Source: DSOI01 sp041394885
GTDB lineage: Bacteria; Acidobacteriota; Terriglobia; Bryobacterales; Bryobacteraceae
Direction of reading: 5' to 3'
Length of the DNA: 64,000 bases
Assembly (NCBI GenBank): GCA_041394885.1
Contig: JAWKHI010000008.1
Location: 1 to 64,000 of the forward strand
Shown here: positions 8,882-17,365 of the stretch, piece by piece
How the letters are laid out: each line of letters opens with the position of its first letter
Position numbering within the stretch: position 1 is the first letter of the stretch
The notes under the pieces: model-generated
The model's database searches: none
What the model was told of the DNA's origin: nothing
The model's input: only the letters and a program-made list of their open reading frames with translations
Program-made: the position numbers and the translations under genes

Positions 8882-8913
8882 GACGCCGGAGAGGCCCGTG
8901 ACTCTCCGGCGTC
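8882..8913 (-). terminator. Hairpin terminator-like structure downstream of TonB-dependent receptor 1
   Basis: Perfect 11-bp arms gacgccggaga (8882-8892) and tctccggcgtc (8903-8913) with a 10-nt loop. It lies about 115 bp beyond the receptor stop at 9027. There is no T tract on the minus strand, so termination there would be weak or Rho-assisted. It sits between two minus-strand genes and fits an operon boundary. Confidence 0.6.
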
Positions 8914-9026
8914 CAGGGAAGGGTGATTTTGCCTGAAAAGCGCACAAGCCGCCGGGCGCGGCACCGATCCTGTACGGAAACTCGCGCATTTCAAAGCGCC
9001 CGGCGTGTCTGTTGTGCGCGACTTTC

Positions 9027-12000
9027 TCAGAAGCTCAGCCGCAGCCCGAGCCGGAAAGCGCGCTGCACCAAGCCGTCACGGCCCGTGTTGGCGGTGCCGG
9101 TCACCTCGAACACCCCGCCGAGGAAGTTCCCGTTGGGATCGGTGCGGAGGCTCGAGATATTGTTCGAGGCACCACCGAGCTGCGGGGTATTGCTGATGTT
9201 GAGGGCCTCACCGCGGAACTGCATATTGAAGCGCTCGCTGATATGGAAGCTGCGGAAGATGCCGAGATCCATATTGCGGATGCCGGGATTGCGCAGGATG
9301 TTGTAGCCAGCCGTGCCGAAACGAGGACTGCGCACGGTGGCGAATGTGCGCCAGTCATACCAGGCCTGGCCGCGCCCGTAGCCGCCGAGCTGGTTGGGTT
9401 CGCCGGTGAGATCGGCGCGCTGGGAACTGCCCGGCAGGTTGAGGGAGGCCCCGTCGGAACTCACCGAGAACGGCGAACCGGAATAGAGCGAGAGCAGACC
9501 GTTGATCTGCCAGCCGCCGGCGATCATGGCCGCCGGACCGCTGGTCAGCATCGACTTGCCCTTGCCGAACGGAACCGCCCATGTGAACGTGCTCTGGAAG
9601 TTGTGGGGCCTGTCAAAGCTCAGCAGGGAGCGGGCGAGGCCGAGGTACGGGAGCGCCTGAATCGCCGGGCCGCCATCGTTGCTCGAATTGCAGCAGACGC
9701 CGATGGCCTTTGACCATGTGTAGGCGAAGCCGAGGGTCAACCCTCCGGCCATCCGGCGGTCGAGTTTGGTTTGGAGGCTGTCGTAGACGCTGTGGCCGAG
9801 CGAGTCGACCAGCGAGGTGGTGGTCTGGCGTCCGAAGTTGGGGTAGAAGGGACGGCCATCGCGCCCGGCCCCGATCACCTGACCGGCGTTGAGGTCCAGG
9901 AACTGGGTCTGGCGTACGGTGCGGCTGGCGACGTAGCCCGCCTGGCCGGTGAAGCCCTTCCATAGTTCACGCTGAATGGTGAAGTTCCAGCTCATGATGT
10001 AGGCGCGTCGGAACTGGTCTCCGGTGGAGGCTACGGCGTAGGTATTGGGCAGGTCGATCACGCCGCCGCTGACGTCGGGGATCTGCGGGATCGGGATTCC
10101 CTGCTCGATACGGCTCACTGGGACGAAGCTGTTCGGGGCGTTACCGTTGAGGATGAGCAGAAGCGGGAAGTTCGTCCGGAGGGCGCGAATCAGGTTGAGC
10201 GGGTCGTAATTGATGCCGAATCCGGTGCGAATGACGGTCTTGTCGTTGGGCCGGTAGGCGATGCCGACGCTCGGCGCAAACAGCAGGTTCGAGTTCTTGG
10301 TGCCGCAATCGGCGGGCACCGACCCAAGGCCGCACACCAGCATTTTGTTGTTCGCGAAGTCATACCGCTCCATGCCGCGATCCTCGCGGCGTGGCATCGG
10401 GATATTGGTGTAACGGACGCCGTAGTTGAGAGTGAGCCTCGGGCGGGCCTGCCAGGTGTCCTGCAGGTAGCCTGAGAACAGGCGCGTACGGGTGCCGTAC
10501 ACATCGGGAACCTGGTATGTGGTGCCGTAGTTGTTGGGCAAACCGAGCAGGAACGCAGCCCACGTGTTGTAGGACGAAGCCGACGGTCCGCCAGCGATTT
10601 GCGTGGAACCACCGGTAAAGCTAAAGCCGCCTTGGGCGCCGTGATTCTGGCCGGCGAACTCAGCCTGGAGGTGGTTGAGGTCCTGTTTGAACAGGTCGAC
10701 GCCAAAGCGAATCTGGTGCGATCCGTGGGTCCAGTTCATGTTGGCCACGTAAGAGAACTGGGGATCCTTGCGTTCATAGGGCATGAACGAGTCCGGTACG
10801 CCGAGCGTGGTGAAGCCGGAGAAGGTGAAGCGCGGCCATCCGCCTTCGAAACGGCGCTTCCCGTTGGTGCCAGGGATCTTGAGCACGTCGAGCCCGATGT
10901 TGCCATCGAGCGGCTGTTCCACCTTGGTGTTGTAGCGGGTGTAGCCGAAATTGGCATCGAGGACCAGGTGCGGGGTGAGCACGTAGGTGGTGGCAACGGT
11001 AGTGGAATTGGTGAACCCGGAAGCGTCGCCGGTGTTGCCGCCGTTGGACGAGATGCCCGGTCCGACGATGTCGCCGAGCATACCGGGATTGTTCATCTTG
11101 TACTTCAGGAAGCTGAAGCGGCCGTATACGGTCCACTTGTCGTTGATGTTGTAGTTGACCTTGGTGTCGAGCGTGTGGCGGTCAAACAGGAATCCGCCCG
11201 TGGCAAAGTAGTTGTTGTCGGCGAACGTGGTGGCGCCCACCGCGGGAATGAAGCTTTGAATGCGCTTGGCCACCTCCGAGATCCTCGCGGCGGGAATGAT
11301 GTTGCCGGGGAACAGGGTACGGCCGGCGCCGGTGTCGGCGTTGCCGGTGGCGGGATCATAGATGAGCCCGCGCGTGCCGTAGATCGACGTGCCATCGCTG
11401 AAGTCGCCGTTCCGCATGCCCTCGGTTGCGAGCGTCGCCGTATTGTTGGCGAATTCGCGTCGCGGCGAACCTTCGTAGGAGGCGAAGTAGAAGAGCTTAT
11501 TCTTCACGATCGGCCCACCGATGGTGCCGCCGAACTGATTGAAGATGTATTTGGGATTGCGCCGGTTGCCCTGATTGAGCAGCGCATAAGAGAACGGCTT
11601 CGCCAGCAGTTTGTTGCTCAGGTGATACTCGAACGCGGAACCGTGAATCTCGTTGGTGCCGCTGCGCACCTGCACGTTCACCGCGGCGCCGCCGGCCTGA
11701 CCCTGCTCGGCGGAAAAGCTGTTGGTAACGACGTCCACCGTCTCAATGGATTCGAGCGCCGGCACGTAAGCGGCGATGTGCGGCAGCCATGTCTGTTGGC
11801 TGGCGGCGCCGTCGATGCGCACCAGAACGCCGGCGGTGGGGGTTCCGTTAACGTTGGACTGCAGCGCGCGCGACGGATTGGTGGGCACCGAGTGCGCGTT
11901 CGATGGCGGACTGAAGCCGGGTATGGTCACCAGCACATTCTGATAGTTGCGCCCCACCGGCACCGGAAGGTTCACCAAGTCCCGCCCCTGCACTTGGGAC

Positions 12001-12410
12001 CGGACGGTGGCGCTGTCGGTTTGCAGGACAGCCGCCGCGGCTTCGACGGTGACCGATTCGGCGACGTTGCCGATCTGTAGAGCGACATCCACGCGAGTGG
12101 TGTTGTTCGCGGTGACATCGATACCGCCTTCCGCCGACGGGCGGAAGCCATCCTTGGCGAACTTCACCTCGTAGTTACCCGGCTGGACCGCGGCGAATAC
12201 ATAGCCGCCGGCTTCGTTGGTGGTGGCCTGGCGGACCTGCCCGGTCTGGGTATTTGTGGCTGTGACCGCTGCGTTGGGGACGGCGGCGCCGGAAGGATCG
12301 TTGACGGTGCCGACGATCGAACCGTAAAGGGTTTGTGCATGAGCCGCGTTCGGGACAAGTAACATTGCCGCGGACACAGTTATCGCTGCGAGGCGAAAAA
12401 CGTTGAGCAT
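9027..12410 (-). CDS. TonB-dependent receptor with N-terminal carboxypeptidase-regulatory-like domain (Oar-like)
   Basis: 1,127 residues. A signal peptide (MLNVFRLAAITVSAAMLLVP, cleavage near AHAQ) is followed by a CarboxypepD_reg-like beta-sandwich (GSIVGTVNDPSGAAVPNAAV), a plug domain, and a large outer-membrane barrel ending LGLRLSF with a C-terminal Phe. This architecture, expanded in Acidobacteria, is assigned to import of large substrates such as glycans or peptides, powered by TonB/ExbBD. The start was moved to ATG 12410: it begins the signal peptide and has GGGAG 8 nt upstream. A longer frame from 12482 would place the start upstream of the promoter. A sigma70-like promoter precedes it (12454-12482). 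No substrate-processing gene is adjacent, so the ligand is unknown. Confidence 0.93.
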   Translation of the reverse strand: MLNVFRLAAITVSAAMLLVPNAAHAQTLYGSIVGTVNDPSGAAVPNAAVTATNTQTGQVRQATTNEAGGYVFAAVQPGNYEVKFAKDGFRPSAEGGIDVTANNTTRVDVALQIGNVAESVTVEAAAAVLQTDSATVRSQVQGRDLVNLPVPVGRNYQNVLVTIPGFSPPSNAHSVPTNPSRALQSNVNGTPTAGVLVRIDGAASQQTWLPHIAAYVPALESIETVDVVTNSFSAEQGQAGGAAVNVQVRSGTNEIHGSAFEYHLSNKLLAKPFSYALLNQGNRRNPKYIFNQFGGTIGGPIVKNKLFYFASYEGSPRREFANNTATLATEGMRNGDFSDGTSIYGTRGLIYDPATGNADTGAGRTLFPGNIIPAARISEVAKRIQSFIPAVGATTFADNNYFATGGFLFDRHTLDTKVNYNINDKWTVYGRFSFLKYKMNNPGMLGDIVGPGISSNGGNTGDASGFTNSTTVATTYVLTPHLVLDANFGYTRYNTKVEQPLDGNIGLDVLKIPGTNGKRRFEGGWPRFTFSGFTTLGVPDSFMPYERKDPQFSYVANMNWTHGSHQIRFGVDLFKQDLNHLQAEFAGQNHGAQGGFSFTGGSTQIAGGPSASSYNTWAAFLLGLPNNYGTTYQVPDVYGTRTRLFSGYLQDTWQARPRLTLNYGVRYTNIPMPRREDRGMERYDFANNKMLVCGLGSVPADCGTKNSNLLFAPSVGIAYRPNDKTVIRTGFGINYDPLNLIRALRTNFPLLLILNGNAPNSFVPVSRIEQGIPIPQIPDVSGGVIDLPNTYAVASTGDQFRRAYIMSWNFTIQRELWKGFTGQAGYVASRTVRQTQFLDLNAGQVIGAGRDGRPFYPNFGRQTTTSLVDSLGHSVYDSLQTKLDRRMAGGLTLGFAYTWSKAIGVCCNSSNDGGPAIQALPYLGLARSLLSFDRPHNFQSTFTWAVPFGKGKSMLTSGPAAMIAGGWQINGLLSLYSGSPFSVSSDGASLNLPGSSQRADLTGEPNQLGGYGRGQAWYDWRTFATVRSPRFGTAGYNILRNPGIRNMDLGIFRSFHISERFNMQFRGEALNISNTPQLGGASNNISSLRTDPNGNFLGGVFEVTGTANTGRDGLVQRAFRLGLRLSF

Positions 12411-12453
12411 TCTTAACTCCCATCTCCCGCTAAACCGCGCGGGACTGGTAATA

Positions 12454-12482
12454 AGGATACTCCGCGCTTGGACCAAGGTCAA
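12454..12482 (-). promoter_or_regulatory. Sigma70-type promoter of TonB-dependent receptor 1
   Basis: Read on the minus strand: -35 TTGACC (12477-12482), a 17-nt spacer, -10 TATCCT (12454-12459). The predicted start of transcription is near 12447, giving a leader of about 37 nt that contains the GGGAG ribosome site. The -35 runs directly into a small inverted repeat (GACC TT GGTC), which could be a regulator site. Confidence 0.6.
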
Positions 12483-12621
12483 ATTGAGTAATGTTAGTAG
12501 TTGATAACTTTTAAGCGTGCGTCCACGAAGGCGGAAACGGCAGAGACATAACGATGTTTTAATTAGTAACTATGAAGTAACGGCCGCGACGCCGTCAGCG
12601 ATCAGGTGTGGGGAAAGGCCG

Positions 12622-14013
12622 CTATCGTTGCAATGTGCGAAGATCGCGCTCGATGCTAGCGGCGAGATCCGCCTGTCCTCGCTCGCCGGCCATCCGGTGG
12701 GCACGCGTGAGAAGTTCGATTGCCTTCGCGCGCCTGCCGGAGCGTCCGTATGCGGCGCCCATCGCGTAGACGAAGCCGGGTGTCTGGTCATCCACCGGCT
12801 CGAGGGTGCTCTCGAACTCTCGGATAGCCTCGTCGTAGCGGCGCTGGTTGGTGAGGATCCGCCCCAGGTGGAAATGCGCGAGGCGGAAACCCGGCTGCGC
12901 GGCGATAGCGGCGCGGTAGTGCTCGATCGCGGCGGCCTGCCGGCCTTCGGTTTCGAGGATGAAAGCGATGTTGTTGTGCGCTTCGGCGTGGTTGGGGTTG
13001 GAGACGAGCGCCCGTTCGAACGCCTGGCGCGCTTCCGGAAGACGCCGTTGTTGGAACAGAAGGACCCCATAGTTGTAGTGCGCCTCGGCCAGGCCGGGTT
13101 CGATAGCGATGGCCGCCCGGTAGGCGGCCTCGGACTCGGCCGCGCGGCCGGCACGCCCGTAGAGCGAAATCAGATTCGCATGCGCCTGCGCCGAGCGCGG
13201 ATCCACCTCCGCGGCTTTACGATGCATTTCGATGGCGCCGTCGAGTTGGCCGGCTGCCTCGAGTTCCGAGCCGCGCCGGATGAACTGGATCGCGGAGATG
13301 GTCAACTCGCCGAGTTCGCGCAGATAATGGTCGCCGGCATTGGGAGTCCATGTCCGGAAGCGCTGGTAGGGCTCGAGATGGGCCTGGGCCTCCGCGGTGC
13401 GCCCCAATTGCCGCAGTGCCTGGGCCAGGGCGTAGTGCGCCCCGCCGTACTGGGGGAAGAGCTTGACGGCTTTACGGAGCGATTCGACGGCCTTCGCGGT
13501 TTCGCCGCGAGCGGCCTCGACGCGGCCGAGCCCGTACCAGACGGCCGCCGAGCCGGGATGGGCCGGGGCGGCGGCCGAGTAGATCGCGGCCGCGGCGCCG
13601 AGGTCTCCCTTTTCGAACAGGATCTCTGCCTTCTTGAGGGAGGCGGGGAAGTAGGAGGGATCGATCCGGAGCGCGGCGGCGATCGCATCGAGCGCGGCGG
13701 CGTAGTTGCCTTGTGAGCTCTCCGTGTAGGCCAGATAGTAGGGCCATGCAAAGTTGGCGCCATCGAGCCGGTGAGCGCGCCGGTAGGCCACGGTAGCAGC
13801 CGCCACCTGGTCATGGGCATGCAGGAGCATCCCGAGGCGGCCGTTCACGCTGGGATCGTTCGGCTTCCGGCGAGCGTCGGCAAGGGCCGTGGACACCAAC
13901 TCCCGCACAGCGGGCAGGAACAGATTGAGATCGACGTCCGGCAGGGGGGGAAGCGGGGGCTGCGGAGCACAACTCGCCAGGACCAGCAGTAGGGGCAGGG
14001 TGGATCGAGCCAC
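12622..14013 (-). CDS. TPR-repeat lipoprotein
   Basis: About 463 residues if it starts at the GTG at 14013. There it begins with a lipoprotein signal, lipobox LVLASC, so it should be lipid-anchored to the envelope. The rest is about ten tetratricopeptide units (for example AVWYGLGRVEAARGETAKAV, AEAHYNYGVLLFQQRRLPEA, AEAHNNIAFILETEGRQAAA), folding into a superhelical protein-binding scaffold. The frame is open to a GTG at 14115, but that extension lacks export features, and no good ribosome site marks either start. The nearby plus-strand gene is divergent. Such proteins often serve in pilus, secretion or outer-membrane assembly. With the CpaE-like ATPase as its neighbour a pilus link is conceivable but unproven. 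Confidence 0.85.
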   Translation of the reverse strand: MARSTLPLLLVLASCAPQPPLPPLPDVDLNLFLPAVRELVSTALADARRKPNDPSVNGRLGMLLHAHDQVAAATVAYRRAHRLDGANFAWPYYLAYTESSQGNYAAALDAIAAALRIDPSYFPASLKKAEILFEKGDLGAAAAIYSAAAPAHPGSAAVWYGLGRVEAARGETAKAVESLRKAVKLFPQYGGAHYALAQALRQLGRTAEAQAHLEPYQRFRTWTPNAGDHYLRELGELTISAIQFIRRGSELEAAGQLDGAIEMHRKAAEVDPRSAQAHANLISLYGRAGRAAESEAAYRAAIAIEPGLAEAHYNYGVLLFQQRRLPEARQAFERALVSNPNHAEAHNNIAFILETEGRQAAAIEHYRAAIAAQPGFRLAHFHLGRILTNQRRYDEAIREFESTLEPVDDQTPGFVYAMGAAYGRSGRRAKAIELLTRAHRMAGERGQADLAASIERDLRTLQR

Positions 14014-14413
14014 CTCATTATCGTAGCGCCCGCGCGCTCGCGAGCGGTACTCGGCTAAGCGGCTTAAAAACAAAGACTTGCCCCTGCGATGCCCGGCGCA
14101 GTCCGGGTGGGGCACTAAGGTCGCCCCGCAAGAAGCGATAGGGTTCCTGCACCCGGATCGCTACAAACAAACCCGCCACGCTGTCTGTAGTTATTCTTCC
14201 TTCTGCCGATATACAGTTTGACGAAGGGCCAAACACCCGTCTGGAACTGCGCCGGTTCCGCAAGCGCCGGGAGTCAGCCGGAAAGCGATGAGGCACGAAG
14301 CTGTGAAGCACGAAGCGACGGAACGAACAGTGATGAACTACCCAGCGAGTAGAGAACAACCCGTGCATCCAGAGGCCGCGGGGCGAAAAGCCGCCGGGCA
14401 GGAAGAACGATAG
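14014..14413 (+). promoter_or_regulatory. Divergent intergenic region with a possible structured leader for the CpaE-like gene
   Basis: A 400-bp gap between divergent genes, the longest in the window. A TATACA -10-like hexamer lies at 14210-14215 with only a weak -35 (14188-14193). Transcription from there would leave a leader of about 190 nt. Its start can fold: GACG/CGTC arms at 14220-14223 and 14238-14241 enclose AAGGGCCAAACACC; GGAAC/GTTCC at 14243-14247 and 14255-14259 close a hairpin; CCGG at 14267-14270 can pair with CCGG at 14278-14281. The unpaired words AGGGCCAAAC and CCGCAAGCGCC loosely recall c-di-GMP-I (GEMM) riboswitch joining segments. The GEMM tetraloop and receptor are not clear, so no family is claimed. 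A repeated word GCACGAAGC follows near 14290-14320. Confidence 0.35.
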
Positions 14414-15610
14414 ATGCTGCGAGCCGTCATTATTTCGCCGGATACCGAACTCAGTTCACGGCTGGGAGACATGATCTCCAAGTCCGGACGCGTAGGCCTG
14501 GTCAAGACATCGGACAAGTATCTCCGGGAATTCGACCTGGAGCGCTTCCTGCGGGCGAACGCTCCGCAAGTGGTGTTCCTGAGTATCGAGCAGCTCAGCC
14601 AAGCCATGGAAGTGCTTCGGGGTATTGAACAGACACTGCCGGGCATCCAAGTCGTATCGGTGGATCGAAGCTGCGATCCCGCCGTGCTGTTGGACCTGAT
14701 GCACATCGGCGTCCGGGAGTTCCTGGCCTACCCGTTCGACGGCGCCAGTTTCATGGCGGCTGTGGCGCGCCTGGAGGAAGTTCTCGAGAAGCGCCCGGCT
14801 CATATCGACATCAGTGACAACGTCTTCTCATTCCTGCCGTCGAAGACCGGCGCCGGCACCTCGACGCTGTGTTTGAACGCCGCGGTGGCGCTTTCGCGTC
14901 TCACCGATACTCACGTGCTGCTGATGGACCTCGATCTGAACCAGGGTCTGATCGGCTTCATGATGAAGCTCGACAACGTCTATACGATCTACGAAGCAGC
15001 GGAAAACGCAACCAAGCTGGATGAGCATCTCTGGCCCCAACTGGTGGCCAGCCGCGGCCAGTTGGATGTGTTGCCCGCGGGCCGTTTGGACCCGCAGATC
15101 CGGGTGGATCCACTGCAGATCCGGCAGTTGATCGCCTTTGCGCGGCGTTTCTACAAAGGCATCTGCATCGACCTGAGCGGCAACATGGAGAAGTTCTCCC
15201 TGGAAGTGATGCAGGAGTCCAAGCGAATCTTCCTGGTCTGCACGCCGGAGATCCCCTCGCTCCACTTGGCGCGCCAGAAGTTCAATCTGCTGCAAGCGAT
15301 GGACCTCGGCGATCGCGTCGCTGTCCTGCTGAACCGATCCCAGAAGCGCCCGATCATTTCCACCACGCACATCGAGCAACTGCTGGGCGTACCGGTCTAC
15401 CAGGAATTTCCCAACGATTACCGGGGCGTTCACGACGCCCTCACCAACGGCAAGGAAATTCAGCAGGAGACCGAACTCGGCCGCCAGTTCACCCAACTAG
15501 CTCACGATATGCTCGAGAAGCCCTTGGAGCAGCGCCCGATGAAGGGCCGGAAGAAAAAGTTCCTCGAGTATTTCTCGGTCACCTCGTCCAAAACCGTAGA
15601 TGTCCGCTAG
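14414..15610 (+). CDS. CpaE-like pilus-assembly ATPase (MinD/ParA superfamily) with N-terminal pseudo-receiver
   Basis: 398 residues. Residues 1-120 form a receiver-like fold (MLRAVIISPDTELSSRLGDM, VVFLSIEQLSQAMEVL) that lacks a clear phospho-acceptor Asp pair. From about 130 there is a MinD/ParA-type ATPase domain with a variant Walker A (PSKTGAGTST), the switch/Walker B region VLLMDLDLNQG, and VAVLLNRSQKR. Known CpaE/TadZ proteins localise Tad/Flp-type pilus machines at the pole or inner membrane. The C-terminus is very basic (GRKKKFLEYF). It stands alone here without other tad/cpa genes; the rest of the locus is probably elsewhere. It follows a long leader region. Convergent with the next gene (24 bp between stops). 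Confidence 0.85.
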   Translation: MLRAVIISPDTELSSRLGDMISKSGRVGLVKTSDKYLREFDLERFLRANAPQVVFLSIEQLSQAMEVLRGIEQTLPGIQVVSVDRSCDPAVLLDLMHIGVREFLAYPFDGASFMAAVARLEEVLEKRPAHIDISDNVFSFLPSKTGAGTSTLCLNAAVALSRLTDTHVLLMDLDLNQGLIGFMMKLDNVYTIYEAAENATKLDEHLWPQLVASRGQLDVLPAGRLDPQIRVDPLQIRQLIAFARRFYKGICIDLSGNMEKFSLEVMQESKRIFLVCTPEIPSLHLARQKFNLLQAMDLGDRVAVLLNRSQKRPIISTTHIEQLLGVPVYQEFPNDYRGVHDALTNGKEIQQETELGRQFTQLAHDMLEKPLEQRPMKGRKKKFLEYFSVTSSKTVDVR

Positions 15611-15634
15611 CCCGGGATCGCAGGGGAAGTCCCG

Positions 15635-16732
15635 TCAACGCCGTCCCGTGCGGCCGGGAATCGCCCAGACGGCCTCGAGCACCCCTTCACGCAGCACACA
15701 CATTTCGTCGTGCAGGCAGACTGTGCTATCGGTGTAGCCCGGCACGAACGAAATCGTATCTCCCACGCGGCGCGATTCATCCGGCCCGGTGAGCTCGATT
15801 GTGCCATGCTCGGCCGAAAGCGACAGCTTGGCGACTCCGGGCAAACCGATCGGAGCGGGTGCGCCGTGCTGGACGCTCATCGTCTTGAAGCCGGCGTCCA
15901 CGATGATCCGGTGCGGGGACGGGCGGCTCACGATGCGCGTTAGCACGGTGAGTGCGAATTCATGGTCAAGCCCCCACTTCCGGTAGCTGAGGTCGCAGAA
16001 AACGCCACCGCCGGCTTGCACCTCGGTGAGTCCCGCGTGCCCGGCGGACTCATGGAACGTCCCGCTGCCGGATGCGGACACGATTCCAATCACAATCCCG
16101 GCCGCACGGCACATCTCGGCCGTTTCCGTCAGCAGCCGGCAGGCCGCGGCCACTTCGCCGGTCTTGGCGGCGCCCTCCATCGGCACCGTATGGCCCTCCC
16201 AACCCATCAATCCTTCCAATCGGAGACCGGCCGACGACTGAACCTGGGCGGCCAGCGCGGCGGCGGCCTCGCCCGGCTGCACACCGCAGCGGTGCATCCC
16301 GACGTCCACTTCGATCAGCAGGGGGATGACAGCGCCTTCGGCGATCGCGGCGGCATCGAGGGCGGCGGCATGCTGCGGACTGTCGGTGGCGGCGATGACG
16401 CTCGCCGAGCGGGCCAGGCGGGCGAGCCGCCGCAGCTTCCGCTCACCGGCGATCTGGTGGGCGATCAGGATGCCGGAAACGCCGGCTTCCGCCATCGCTT
16501 CCGCTTCATAGAGCGTCGCGCAGGTAACTCCGATGGCGCCCCGCGCTACGGCTTCCCGGGCTAGCTCGGGCGCTTTCTGCCCCTTCATATGCGGCCGCCA
16601 AGCGAGGCCATGCGGAGAGAGAAACTCGAGCATCCGCGTTACGTTACGCCCGTAGGCGTCGATGTCGAGACACAAGGCGGGAGTCTCGAGATCGTTCAAG
16701 GGCAGGCCAATGGCAGCGGCGTTTGCACTCAT
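15635..16732 (-). CDS. PLP-dependent fold-III enzyme, D-threonine aldolase / D-serine dehydratase-like (DSD1 family)
   Basis: 365 residues. The alanine-racemase-type TIM barrel carries the PLP lysine in WRPHMKGQKAPELA, with the typical core motifs EVDVGMHRCGVQPG and EVQAGGGVFCDLSY. The C-terminal beta domain has VPGYTDSTVCLHDE. In classical D-threonine aldolases and eukaryotic-type D-serine dehydratases this stretch contains a metal ligand pair, His-x-Asp or His-x-Cys. Here the Asp is kept but the His position is Tyr, so metal use may differ. The reaction on a D-hydroxy amino acid is inferred from the family. Start at ATG 16732; an ATG at 16744 is also possible and neither has a good ribosome site. 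It is divergent from the exported methyltransferase gene with about 47 bp between starts. Confidence 0.85.
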   Translation of the reverse strand: MSANAAAIGLPLNDLETPALCLDIDAYGRNVTRMLEFLSPHGLAWRPHMKGQKAPELAREAVARGAIGVTCATLYEAEAMAEAGVSGILIAHQIAGERKLRRLARLARSASVIAATDSPQHAAALDAAAIAEGAVIPLLIEVDVGMHRCGVQPGEAAAALAAQVQSSAGLRLEGLMGWEGHTVPMEGAAKTGEVAAACRLLTETAEMCRAAGIVIGIVSASGSGTFHESAGHAGLTEVQAGGGVFCDLSYRKWGLDHEFALTVLTRIVSRPSPHRIIVDAGFKTMSVQHGAPAPIGLPGVAKLSLSAEHGTIELTGPDESRRVGDTISFVPGYTDSTVCLHDEMCVLREGVLEAVWAIPGRTGRR

Positions 16733-16779
16733 CCCTGCTAGCATCCCACTTTCGGCGGCGCGCGTCATAATGAAGAGCG

Positions 16780-17328
16780 ATGATCCGTCGCGACTTTCTG
16801 TACTCGCTGCCGCTGGCATGCTTGCCGGGCGCCGCAATCTCCGGAGCGCAATACGAGGAGAGCCGCGGCGAGGTCCCCTGGGTGCCGACGCCGGAAGAAG
16901 TGGTGGAGACGATGCTCGAGATGGCGCGCGTAGGTCCGGGAGACGTGGTGTACGATCTCGGCTGCGGCGACGGTCGAATTGTGATCGCAGCGGCACGCAA
17001 GTATGGAGCCCGCGGCGTGGGCGTCGACATCGAGCCGGAACGGATTCGCGAAGCCAATGAGGCGGCGCGCGCCGCGGGCGTCGCCGGCCGGGTCCGCTTC
17101 GTCGAGCAGGATTTTTTCAAAACCGATGTATCCGAAGCCACCGTGGTGGCATTGTATTTGTTCTCCAAGATCAACGAGCGTTTGAAGCCGCGATTGTTGC
17201 GCGAGTTGAAAGCGGGCTCGCGCGTGGTTTTGTACCAGTTCAACGGCATGGGGGACTGGAAGCCCAAGCGGGTGATCCGCAAGCACCACTATCCGGTGTA
17301 TCTTTTCGAAGTGCCGCCGCGGGCCTAG
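16780..17328 (+). CDS. Signal-peptide-bearing class I SAM-dependent methyltransferase
   Basis: 182 residues. The N-terminus MIRRDFLYSLPLACLPGAAI, followed by SGAQ, looks like a Tat or Sec signal peptide. The rest is a compact class I methyltransferase: motif I VVYDLGCGDGRIVIAAA, acidic SAM-ribose residue in GVGVDIEPERI, VRFVEQDFFKTD, and strand 5 SRVVLYQFN. Similar small exported methyltransferases with the PTPEEVVETML opening are seen in other environmental bacteria, but their substrate is unknown to me. SAM is not expected in the periplasm, so either the leader is a membrane anchor facing the cytoplasm or the fold has another role. It is followed in the same direction by the PIG-L gene (37 bp gap). 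Confidence 0.85.
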   Translation: MIRRDFLYSLPLACLPGAAISGAQYEESRGEVPWVPTPEEVVETMLEMARVGPGDVVYDLGCGDGRIVIAAARKYGARGVGVDIEPERIREANEAARAAGVAGRVRFVEQDFFKTDVSEATVVALYLFSKINERLKPRLLRELKAGSRVVLYQFNGMGDWKPKRVIRKHHYPVYLFEVPPRA

Positions 17329-17365
17329 CCGGTGAAACGCCTTGGCGGGGCGTACAATGCAGAGC

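Noticed and set aside
10599..12080. A long plus-strand open frame (about 490 codons) opposite TonB-dependent receptor 1
   Set aside because: It mirrors the receptor gene exactly, has no recognisable domain, and its product is rich in Arg/Gly/Val/His as expected for antisense of GC-rich coding DNA.
14220..14281. Assignment of the cpaE-like leader to a known c-di-GMP riboswitch
   Set aside because: The GEMM tetraloop and receptor are not evident; only a candidate leader is kept.
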